From assembly GCA_023429365.1 (NCBI GenBank), contig JAEYVW010000502.1, positions 1 through 5,069 on the forward strand: a stretch of DNA of 5,069 bases, in the 5' to 3' direction. Under the pieces are notes generated by a model. It was not told the DNA's origin. It worked only from the letters and a program-made list of their open reading frames with translations, and searched no databases. Position 1 is the first letter of the stretch, and each line of letters opens with the position of its first letter. Source of the DNA: Bacteroidota bacterium. GTDB lineage: Bacteria > Bacteroidota > Bacteroidia > Chitinophagales > Chitinophagaceae. The translations under genes were made by a program, and so were the position numbers. This document shows, piece by piece, positions 1 through 5,069 of this stretch.

Positions 1-1484
1 TGAGAAAGGATTTTTTACAATGGCAAAGAGATTTTTATAAAACTGCAATGTCGGAGTCCGCATCTGCCGCGGTAAAGGGTTTTGTGTTTGGTGATGAAAA
101 CGACCGGTCGAAGACCCTGAGTTTTGTAGAAATGCTCCTGCGTCACCAGATCGAAGTATATGGTTTAAAATCCAATATCAATGCCGGCGGCTACGATTTC
201 AAATCCGCTTCATCGTTTGTGATCCCGGCCAACCAGCCGCAGTACCGGCTGATCCGCTCAATCTTTGAAAAAACATTCGATTATAAAGACAGTCTTTTTT
301 ATGATATCACCAGCTGGACCATGCCCCTGGCATTTGGACTACCCGCAGCAGAATTAAATGCAGCACAATTTAAGGCTGGCTTATTGGGAGAAAGGGTTTC
401 CACCACCCCTGCATTGACATCGGGTATTATGGGTAGTCAGAAATCCGACTATGCATACTTGTTTGAATGGGACGAGTTCTATGCTCCACGGGCTTTGTAT
501 GAATTGCAGAAAGCAGGCGTTCAGGTAAAAGTAGCCACTAATGTATTCGAAGCAAGGATCGACGGTGCAGCGAGGAAATTTGACTATGGTACCATCATGA
601 TACCTGTGCAGACTCAATCCATCGATGGCGAGAAGCTATCCGTGCTGTTAAAAGGAGTGGCTGAACGAAATGGACTGAAGGTTTATGCTTTGCAAACAGG
701 AGCTGCTCTTAGTGGTAGCGACCTGGGAAGTAGCCGGTTTGCCGTTGTAAGCCTGCCGAAAATTGCCATGATCACCGGACCCGGTGTCAACGCACTGGAT
801 GCGGGCGAGGTTTGGCATCTTCTCGACCAGCGTATGAATATCCCGGCGACTCACCTGGAACCCGGCACCTTCAATCGGGCCAATGTAGACAAGTACAACA
901 CCCTGGTTATGGTTGGAGGCAACTATAGTGAGCTCAATAAAGAGAAATTAAAGAGCTGGGTACAGCAGGGTGGTACTTTAATATTAACAGAGGAAGCCGT
1001 TAATTGGGCGGCGCAGAACGGGATCAGTACAGTCAATTTTAAAAGGACAAAATCCCCTTCTGACAGCACCCGCAAACTGACTTATATCGATCGTGAGCAG
1101 GTGGATGGCGCACAACGTGTTAGCGGCGCGATCTTTAACGCCGAGATCGATCTCAGCCACCCGCTGGCATACGGATATAATCAAAATACCGTCAGCCTTT
1201 TCAAAGCCAACCGGGTATTTATGGAAAAAAGTAAAAGTCCATATGCAACTCCATTTTATTATGGAAGTAAGCCGCTGCAAAGCGGTTGGGTGAGCCGGGA
1301 AAACCTGGATGTCATTAAGAATTCAGCGGCAGTCATCGTCAATACACTTGGTGGAGGCCGCGTGATCAATATTGCCGAGAACCCCAATTTCCGCGCATTC
1401 TGGCTGGGAGGTACCAAGTTATTTATGAATGCTATATTTTTTGGAAGGAATATTGATGCTGCAAGTGGAAGGGCGGATGACTGA
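1..1484 (+). CDS. M14-family zinc carboxypeptidase-like protein, C-terminal part (5' partial)
   Basis: The reading frame is open to the left edge: fifteen sense codons (RKDFLQWQRDFYKTA) precede the first ATG at 48, so that ATG is internal and the gene starts outside the window. The visible 493 codons resemble the C-terminal half of the large (about 800 or more residues) secreted M14 peptidase-like proteins of Bacteroidota. The zinc-binding catalytic domain would be in the missing part, so catalytic competence cannot be judged. Counting from the Met at 48, residues about 130-165 (YLFEWDEFYAPRALYEL) are typical of this family. Residues about 238-325 form a type-1 glutamine-amidotransferase-like Rossmann domain: KIAMITGPGV strand, LLDQRMNIPATHL, NTLVMVGG, then LKSWVQQGGTLILTEEA. 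I see no catalytic Cys in it, so it is probably structural. The end (GGGRVINIAENPNFRAFW, then LFMNAIFFG) is the usual family terminus, so the 3' end looks complete. Likely role: periplasmic or extracellular peptide breakdown, inferred from the family. Confidence 0.85.
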   Translation, partial: RKDFLQWQRDFYKTAMSESASAAVKGFVFGDENDRSKTLSFVEMLLRHQIEVYGLKSNINAGGYDFKSASSFVIPANQPQYRLIRSIFEKTFDYKDSLFYDITSWTMPLAFGLPAAELNAAQFKAGLLGERVSTTPALTSGIMGSQKSDYAYLFEWDEFYAPRALYELQKAGVQVKVATNVFEARIDGAARKFDYGTIMIPVQTQSIDGEKLSVLLKGVAERNGLKVYALQTGAALSGSDLGSSRFAVVSLPKIAMITGPGVNALDAGEVWHLLDQRMNIPATHLEPGTFNRANVDKYNTLVMVGGNYSELNKEKLKSWVQQGGTLILTEEAVNWAAQNGISTVNFKRTKSPSDSTRKLTYIDREQVDGAQRVSGAIFNAEIDLSHPLAYGYNQNTVSLFKANRVFMEKSKSPYATPFYYGSKPLQSGWVSRENLDVIKNSAAVIVNTLGGGRVINIAENPNFRAFWLGGTKLFMNAIFFGRNIDAASGRADD

Positions 1485-1522
1485 GGAAGAATGTGATGAA
1501 AAATATTTGAATTTCCATCAGG

Positions 1523-1547
1523 AAAAAAACATTTTAAATGTTTTTTT
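1523..1547. terminator. AT-rich perfect hairpin, probable terminator after the peptidase gene
   Basis: A perfect inverted repeat has 11-bp arms at 1523-1533 and 1537-1547 around a TTA loop. The left arm starts with seven A and the right arm ends with seven T, so it reads the same on both strands and supplies its own U-tract. Only one pair (C1530-G1540) is G-C, which makes it weak for an intrinsic terminator. It lies 39 bases after the peptidase stop and 178 bases before the SSB start, a sensible place to end transcription. The symmetry is seen directly; the function is inferred. Confidence 0.5.
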
Positions 1548-1725
1548 ACCCTTGGTTCGGCGTTTGGGGTGGTGGAAATTGCAGGAATAACAGTAACTAA
1601 GCGGTGGGTTCGCACAACTTATTCACATGCCGGGAATTGATCATGCATCAGACATCTCGTATGTACGAAGGCGCGGGATAAATGCTAACTTGCCGCTTTA
1701 TTATGTCAAATTAAAAAAGAGCACT

Positions 1726-2151
1726 ATGATTAAATTGCAGGTTATCGGCCGACTCGGCAAGGATTGTGTGGTAAACACAGTGAATGGTAAGAACGTGATC
1801 AATTTTACCGTTGCTAATACTGAAAAATTTCGCGACAGCCAGGGCAATAACCAGGAGAGGACAACCTGGGTCGATTGTGCTTACTGGACTGACCGTACAG
1901 GCATTGCTCCATACTTAACAAAAGGTACCCAGGTATTTGTAGAGGGTGGACCTGAAGTAAAATCTTTTAGCCGCCAGGATGGAACACCGGGTGCTTCACT
2001 GACGCTCCGCGTTCGCGAAGTTCATTTGCTCGGCAGCAAAAGCGATTCAGGTGGCAGCGCTCCGACTTATAACCAGGCTTCCGCAGGAAGTTCTGGACAG
2101 GTGGCAGCACCGAGCGAGGTATCGGAGCCAATTGACGATCTGCCATTTTAA
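1726..2151 (+). CDS. ssb: Single-stranded DNA-binding protein (SSB)
   Basis: This 141-residue protein binds single-stranded DNA in replication, recombination and repair, normally as a homotetramer of OB folds. The OB-fold core covers residues about 1-103: it begins MIKLQVIGRLGKD, followed by INFTVANTE, TTWVDCAYW, LTKGTQVFVEG and SLTLRVREVHLLG. Residues 104-134 are a Gly/Ser/Ala-rich disordered linker. The last seven residues, PIDDLPF, match the acidic SSB-Ct tip (DDxPF) that docks partner proteins, so the protein looks complete and interaction-competent. The start at 1726 is chosen because family members begin with this MIKLQVIG strand; the open frame continues upstream to an ATG at 1627, but those 33 codons do not look like SSB. 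An A-rich stretch (AAAAAAGAG) precedes the ATG, with no clear Shine-Dalgarno. The flanking genes are not the mutY/gldD neighbours I associate with the housekeeping ssb of Bacteroidota, so this may be a second paralogue. Confidence 0.95.
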   Translation: MIKLQVIGRLGKDCVVNTVNGKNVINFTVANTEKFRDSQGNNQERTTWVDCAYWTDRTGIAPYLTKGTQVFVEGGPEVKSFSRQDGTPGASLTLRVREVHLLGSKSDSGGSAPTYNQASAGSSGQVAAPSEVSEPIDDLPF

Positions 2152-2176
2152 AAGCGGGCCCAATTATGATTGATCA

Positions 2177-2192
2177 CTGCCATATTTGGCAG
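2177..2192. other. Short perfect hairpin downstream of ssb
   Basis: CTGCCA (2177-2182) and TGGCAG (2187-2192) form a 6-bp perfect inverted repeat around a TATT loop, 25 bases after the ssb stop. No T-tract follows, so it is not a canonical intrinsic terminator. It could stabilise the 3' end of the ssb transcript, be a protein-binding dyad, or be chance. It is the first of two hairpins in this 186-base gap. Confidence 0.4.
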
Positions 2193-2208
2193 GGGTATGA
2201 ATAATCAC

Positions 2209-2260
2209 AAAACACGGATGGACTTCGGCTTACTTAATCGGCCGGGACATTCGTGTTTTT
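2209..2260 (+). terminator. Long hairpin with T-run, probable ssb terminator
   Basis: AAAACACGGATG (2209-2220) pairs with CATTCGTGTTTT (2248-2259) over 12 positions with one G-U wobble. The right arm ends in a run of five T (2256-2260), which gives the U-tract on the + strand. The 27-base loop can form an inner CGGC/GCCG stem (2225-2228 with 2241-2244). It begins 58 bases after the ssb stop and ends 77 bases before the next start. The pairing is seen directly; the terminator role is inferred from position and the T-run. The loop is long for a simple terminator, so a regulatory structure is an alternative. Confidence 0.55.
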
Positions 2261-2337
2261 GTTTACATAAGGGTTGATGGAATTTACCTGCGACTGCCCG
2301 CCATCCTGTTTTATACGAATTGTTGTTTCTTTGTCGC

Positions 2338-3417
2338 ATGTCAGACCAGAACTATTCCTATCAACAGCTTTTCAATTTTACAAAATCTGTTTTTCAGAAA
2401 ATCGGGTGTAGCGATGACCATGCTGACACGGCGTCCCGCTCCCTGCTGTCTGCCGATTTAAGGGGTGTCGACTCACATGGAGTCGCCAGGTTAAGTGGTT
2501 ATATACGACTTTGGGAAGTGAAAAGGGTCAATGCTACCCCGGACATTAAGATCATACACGAAACACCTTCTACGGCGGTGGTGGACGGCGATAGCGGACT
2601 GGGTCTGGTAGTCGCTCCCATTGCCATGCAGGTAGCGATTGAAAAAGCAAAACAGGTAGGAACGGGATGGGTAAGTGTTCAGAACAGTAATCATTTTGGT
2701 ATAGCAGGGCATCACGCCATGATGGCTTTAGAACATGATATGATCGGTGTAGCCATGACCAATGCCAGTCCGTTAGTAGCGCCTACATTTTCCACTGATA
2801 AAATGCTGGGGACAAATCCAATTTGTGTAGCGGCACCGGGCGGCGAAGAGCCGGCTTTTGTCGCCGACCTGGCAACTACAACTGCCGCCAATGGTAAATT
2901 GGAAATTCTTCAAAGAAAAAACCTTGAAACACCTGATGGCTGGGTGCAGGATAAGGAGGGCAATCCAAGCACCGATCCGCATATTCTCAAGAAAGGCGGA
3001 GCACTTCTACCACTGGGTGGTGATCGCGAACATGGTAGTCATAAAGGCTACGCACTCGGCGCCGTCGTAGATATTTTTTCAGCTTTACTTAGCGGCGCCA
3101 ATTATGCACCCTGGGTCCCACCATTCCCTGCCTATGTACCCATGCCTGCCCAACAACCCGGGAAGGGCATCGGTCATTTTCTCGGTGCGATGCGTATCGA
3201 TGCATTTCGTCCCGCTGATGAATTTAAAAAAGACATGGACCACTGGATCCGTGGTTTTCGCAACTGTGCGGTTGTTCCCGGACAGGAACGGGTGTTAGTA
3301 CCTGGTGATCCCGAAAGAGAAACTGAAGCCGACAGAATAAAGAATGGAATAAACCTGCTGGACTCTGTTGTGGATGATCTTCGCCAAACCGGAGCAAAAT
3401 TTGGCATCATGCTTTGA
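2338..3417 (+). CDS. Ldh family oxidoreductase (malate/L-lactate dehydrogenase type 2)
   Basis: This 359-residue protein belongs to the NAD(P)-dependent malate/L-lactate dehydrogenase family (Pfam Ldh_2), which is unrelated to classical Rossmann-fold LDH/MDH. Members act on malate, sulfolactate, ureidoglycolate, 2,3-diketogulonate or cyclic imino acids, so the substrate cannot be read from sequence. Landmarks: DSHGV at 45-49 with the family's conserved His (H47); NSNHFGIAGHH from 116; GTNPI at 158-162; VADLATTTAANGK around 178-190; SHKGYALG from 234; and VPGDPE near the C-terminus. The Pro-rich PWVPPFPAYVPMP stretch followed by GHFLGAMRIDAF is a subgroup feature. Length is normal for the family and no key motif is missing. 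The ATG at 2338 (MSDQNYSY) is chosen over an in-frame TTG at 2320 because family N-termini begin close to this helix. No Shine-Dalgarno is visible. The protein is probably cytoplasmic, since there is no signal peptide. A 124-base gap with its own promoter separates it from the kinase gene, so no operon is implied. Confidence 0.92.
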   Translation: MSDQNYSYQQLFNFTKSVFQKIGCSDDHADTASRSLLSADLRGVDSHGVARLSGYIRLWEVKRVNATPDIKIIHETPSTAVVDGDSGLGLVVAPIAMQVAIEKAKQVGTGWVSVQNSNHFGIAGHHAMMALEHDMIGVAMTNASPLVAPTFSTDKMLGTNPICVAAPGGEEPAFVADLATTTAANGKLEILQRKNLETPDGWVQDKEGNPSTDPHILKKGGALLPLGGDREHGSHKGYALGAVVDIFSALLSGANYAPWVPPFPAYVPMPAQQPGKGIGHFLGAMRIDAFRPADEFKKDMDHWIRGFRNCAVVPGQERVLVPGDPERETEADRIKNGINLLDSVVDDLRQTGAKFGIML

Positions 3418-3422
3418 TGCCA
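3402..3422 (+). terminator. Hairpin enclosing the dehydrogenase stop codon
   Basis: TGGCATCA (3402-3409) and TGATGCCA (3415-3422) form a perfect 8-bp stem with a TGCTT loop. The TGA stop codon (3415-3417) is the first part of the right arm. A five-T run (3437-3441) follows only 14 bases later and overlaps the -33 box of the next promoter, so this is not a textbook terminator. It may be a weak terminator, an mRNA 3'-end stabiliser, or chance. Confidence 0.35.
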
Positions 3423-3438
3423 TTGAATTGTGCGGGTT

Positions 3439-3471
3439 TTTGCAATAATATTCCTTGTGCAACTATCTTTG
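3439..3471 (+). promoter_or_regulatory. Bacteroidota-type promoter for the aspartate kinase gene
   Basis: A -7 box TATCTTTG (3464-3471) matches the Bacteroidota consensus TAnnTTTG perfectly. A -33 box TTTG (3439-3442, within TTTTTG) lies 21 bases upstream, inside the usual spacing. Transcription would start a few bases after 3471, at roughly 3476-3480, giving a leader of about 60-65 bases before the ATG at 3542. The leader is too short for a lysine riboswitch and shows no obvious attenuator. The box match is seen directly; the start point is inferred. Confidence 0.75.
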
Positions 3472-3541
3472 CAGCCGTTTATCCCGGGCTCAGAGAGCAT
3501 TATCTGTTCACACCCGCGTTCGCAAATCAAAAATGTTTCGC

Positions 3542-4864
3542 ATGAAAGTAATGAAGTTTGGAGGTACCAGTGTTGGTAAACCTGAACGTATGCACCAGAT
3601 CGTCACCCTGGTGTCGAAAGAATCTGAACCTGTAATCGTAGTCCTCTCGGCTTTGTCGGGTACAACTAACGCGCTCGTTGAGATTGGGGAATTCATCGCT
3701 AAGGCCGACCGTGCAGCTGCCAGGCAGGCCATCGATAAACTGGAAGCGCACTACCAGGCTTTTGTCGAAGAACTTCTAAAAAAACCTGAGACCTTAAGCA
3801 AGGCGAAAAATATTCTTGCGGAGCATTTTGAGTTTCTCAATATCATTCTAAAAATATCATTCAGTGAAGCACTCAGCAAGGATATCCTGGCGCAGGGCGA
3901 GTTGCTTTCAACAAAAATTTTCTCCACTTATCTTGAAGAGCAGGGCATCGATCATGCATTACTTCCCGCACTGGAGTTTATGACGATCGATGCTTATGAT
4001 GAACCTCAAATCGGAAGTATCAGGATCAGGCTGGGCCAAATACTGCAACAGCAAAAGGATAAAAAACTTTTTGTAACCCAAGGATATATTTGCCGCAACT
4101 CAAGGGGTGAAGTCGATAATTTAAAAAGAGGCGGAAGTGATTATTCCGCATCGCTGATCGCGGCAGCTATTAATGCAAGTGTGTGCGAGATTTGGACGGA
4201 TATAGATGGTATGCATAACAATGACGCGCGTGTGGTGAAAAAGACATTGCCTGTAGAGCAGCTAAGCTTTGATGAGGCGGCTGAACTAGCTTATTTCGGC
4301 GCCAAAATCCTTCACCCTGCATCGATTTGGCCGGCTCAGACCTATAAGATTCCGGTGAAACTGCTTAATACGATGCAGCCAGATGCAAAAGGAACTTTGA
4401 TCACGCAGGAAGCGGGAAGTGTAGGTGTAAAGGCTGTCGCTGCCAAGGATAATATCATCGCGATCCGTATTAAAAGCAGCCGGATGTTGCTGGCTTATGG
4501 TTTTCTTCGAAAGATTTTCGAGGTTTTTGAAAAATATCGCACGCCGATCGATATGATTACTACTTCGGAAGTAGCTGTATCGCTGACAATCGACAACCCG
4601 GTTTACCTGAAAGAAATATTAAAGGAACTCGAACCCTTTGGCAGCACCGAGGTGGATCATAACCAGGCGATCATTTCTGTAGTGGGAAATGAGATCTCGC
4701 AGACAACGGATATAGTCAAAAAACTATTTGGCTCCATCATGAATATACCGGTTCGAATGGTATCCTATGGAGGAAGCCCGCATAATATTTCACTGTTGAT
4801 ATCAGCAGAACACAAGGCGAAAATATTACAGCAGTTAAACCGGGGTATGTTCGGACTGGAGTAG
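3542..4864 (+). CDS. lysC: Monofunctional aspartate kinase
   Basis: This 440-residue cytoplasmic enzyme phosphorylates L-aspartate with ATP to give 4-phospho-L-aspartate, the first step towards lysine/diaminopimelate, threonine, methionine and isoleucine. The N-terminal kinase domain has KFGGTSVG at 5-12, RGGSDYS at 196-202 and EIWTDIDGMHNND at 216-228, then LSFDEAAELAYFGAKILHP. An Ala (A229) stands where DPR is usual, giving DAR. Two ACT domains follow: about 300-375 (DNIIAIRIKSS, then IDMITTSEVAVSLT) and about 376-440 (AIISVVGNEI, then SYGGSPHNISLLI). These normally bind lysine or threonine for feedback inhibition. No homoserine dehydrogenase or DAP decarboxylase domain is fused. The ATG at 3542 (MKVMKFGG) fits the family; in-frame ATGs at 3533 and 3551 are close alternatives. 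A TTG at 3455 is excluded because the promoter -7 box lies downstream of it. No Shine-Dalgarno is visible. The effector amino acid is not predictable here, and thrA/metL-type roles cannot be excluded, so the symbol is tentative. Confidence 0.95.
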   Translation: MKVMKFGGTSVGKPERMHQIVTLVSKESEPVIVVLSALSGTTNALVEIGEFIAKADRAAARQAIDKLEAHYQAFVEELLKKPETLSKAKNILAEHFEFLNIILKISFSEALSKDILAQGELLSTKIFSTYLEEQGIDHALLPALEFMTIDAYDEPQIGSIRIRLGQILQQQKDKKLFVTQGYICRNSRGEVDNLKRGGSDYSASLIAAAINASVCEIWTDIDGMHNNDARVVKKTLPVEQLSFDEAAELAYFGAKILHPASIWPAQTYKIPVKLLNTMQPDAKGTLITQEAGSVGVKAVAAKDNIIAIRIKSSRMLLAYGFLRKIFEVFEKYRTPIDMITTSEVAVSLTIDNPVYLKEILKELEPFGSTEVDHNQAIISVVGNEISQTTDIVKKLFGSIMNIPVRMVSYGGSPHNISLLISAEHKAKILQQLNRGMFGLE

Positions 4865-4865
4865 C

Positions 4866-4977
4866 AGTCTTTAGTCTTTAGTCGGGAGCCGGGAGTGTGT
4901 AATTAGTAGTTGGTAATTTGGTAATTAGGAATTAGGGGGGCCAATTCCAAATTACTAATCCCTAATTCCCAATCACC
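4866..4977. repeat. Degenerate 7-base-periodic repeat with strand switch
   Basis: Starting two bases after the kinase stop, the DNA can be cut into about 16 near-heptamers almost without gaps. The left part goes from AGTCTTT (4866-4872, repeated at 4873-4879) through AGTCGGG- and AGTTGGT-like units to AATTAGG (4923-4929 and 4930-4936). A short GGGGCC pivot (4937-4942) follows. After it the units become A/C-rich, such as AATTCCA, AATCCCT and AATTCCC (4943-4977), and these are the reverse complement of the AATT-type left units. The left arm is about twice as long as the right, and its AGTC-type section has no mirrored partner before the GH16-like stop. Two units are one base long or short (4915-4922, 4937-4942). 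It resembles in form the heptanucleotide short tandem repeats known from filamentous cyanobacteria. Function is unknown. Confidence 0.8.
4918..4958. terminator. Hairpin within the heptad repeat, possible bidirectional terminator
   Basis: Bases 4918-4933 pair with 4943-4958 over 16 positions with one A-A mismatch (4927/4949) and one G-T (4920/4956), around a 9-base AGGGGGGCC loop. An alternative register pairs GGAATTAGGG (4928-4937) with CCCTAATTCC (4960-4969), a perfect 10 bp. The structure sits between two convergent genes, where a bidirectional terminator is expected. No clean T-tract follows on either strand, so termination is inferred mainly from position. Confidence 0.5.
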
Positions 4978-4993
4978 CAACATGCGGTTCAAA

Positions 4994-5069
4994 CTATTTC
5001 AACTGGTACACGCAGATATAGTCGACTTCCATTTTCTGCGGCCAGATATTTTCATCCACGCCTTTATGC
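4994..5069 (-). CDS. Probable glycoside hydrolase family 16 protein, C-terminal end (partial)
   Basis: On the minus strand a frame enters from the right edge and stops at TAG (complement of 4994-4996), leaving 24 readable codons. The peptide reads GVDENIWPQK followed by MEVDYICVYQ and ends in LK. This closely resembles the last beta strand of GH16 enzymes (laminarinases and other beta-glucanases), which typically end in (P)Q.M.VDYVRVYQ. Here the usual Arg is replaced by Cys. If correct, the gene encodes a polysaccharide hydrolase, probably secreted, transcribed towards the aspartate kinase gene. The catalytic ExDxxE region is outside the window, so activity and substrate cannot be judged. The assignment rests on a very short piece; another beta-sandwich carbohydrate-active domain is possible. 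Confidence 0.6.
   Translation of the reverse strand, partial: HKGVDENIWPQKMEVDYICVYQLK

Noticed and set aside
48..50. ATG as the start of the peptidase gene
   Set aside because: The frame is open upstream to the window edge, and the downstream protein matches only the C-terminal half of the family.
1259..1615. 118-codon minus-strand open frame
   Set aside because: It lies mostly antisense to the peptidase coding sequence, resembles no family I know, and crosses the terminator hairpin.
1627..1725. 33-codon N-terminal extension of SSB from an upstream ATG
   Set aside because: The extension has no SSB-like sequence; family members begin at the MIKLQVIG strand, which has its own ATG at 1726.
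3174..3530. 118-codon minus-strand open frame
   Set aside because: It is antisense to the end of the dehydrogenase gene and covers the lysC promoter; the composition reads as a shadow of the real gene.
3472..3541. Lysine riboswitch in the aspartate kinase leader
   Set aside because: The predicted leader is only about 60-65 bases, much shorter than an L-box, and shows no matching helices.
3508..3751. Two overlapping 74-codon minus-strand open frames
   Set aside because: Both are antisense to the conserved N-terminus of aspartate kinase and have no recognisable protein features.
2338..4864. Dehydrogenase and aspartate kinase as a two-gene operon or novel pathway module
   Set aside because: They are separated by 124 bases with a hairpin and a strong promoter, and nothing in the sequence links their substrates.
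4866..4977. CRISPR array or insertion-sequence terminal repeat
   Set aside because: The units are 7 bases with no spacers, and there is no transposase or target duplication; the dyad is internal to a microrepeat tract.

Overview
The window looks like a chromosomal stretch from a member of the Bacteroidota, most like the Chitinophagaceae. This is inferred from protein style, from one very good Bacteroidota-type promoter (TTTG, 21 bases, TAnnTTTG) and from the absence of clear Shine-Dalgarno sequences before the starts. No phage, transposase, CRISPR, rRNA or tRNA gene is visible.

Layout from left to right: (1) the C-terminal 493 codons of a large M14-family zinc carboxypeptidase-like protein, whose catalytic half lies off the left edge; (2) a 241-base gap with an AT-rich perfect hairpin, likely a terminator; (3) a 141-residue single-stranded DNA-binding protein (SSB) with an intact acidic C-terminal tip; (4) a 186-base gap with two hairpins; (5) a 359-residue oxidoreductase of the malate/L-lactate dehydrogenase (Ldh2) family; (6) a 124-base gap with a hairpin around the preceding stop codon and a strong promoter; (7) a 440-residue monofunctional aspartate kinase; (8) a 129-base convergent gap filled almost entirely by a degenerate 7-base-periodic repeat that flips into its reverse complement midway; (9) on the minus strand, the last 24 codons of what looks like a glycoside hydrolase family 16 (GH16) protein, running off the right edge.

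The genes do not form an obvious operon or pathway. Gaps of 124 to 241 bases, several containing hairpins, suggest mostly separate transcription units: peptide breakdown, DNA maintenance, an NAD(P)-dependent 2-hydroxy/2-keto acid oxidoreductase, the first step of the lysine/threonine/methionine pathway, and probable polysaccharide degradation. I see no new multi-gene system. The most unusual item is the heptad-periodic, strand-switching repeat between the convergent aspartate kinase and GH16-like genes. The tiny GH16-like tail and the open left end of the peptidase gene are the two partial genes at the window edges.
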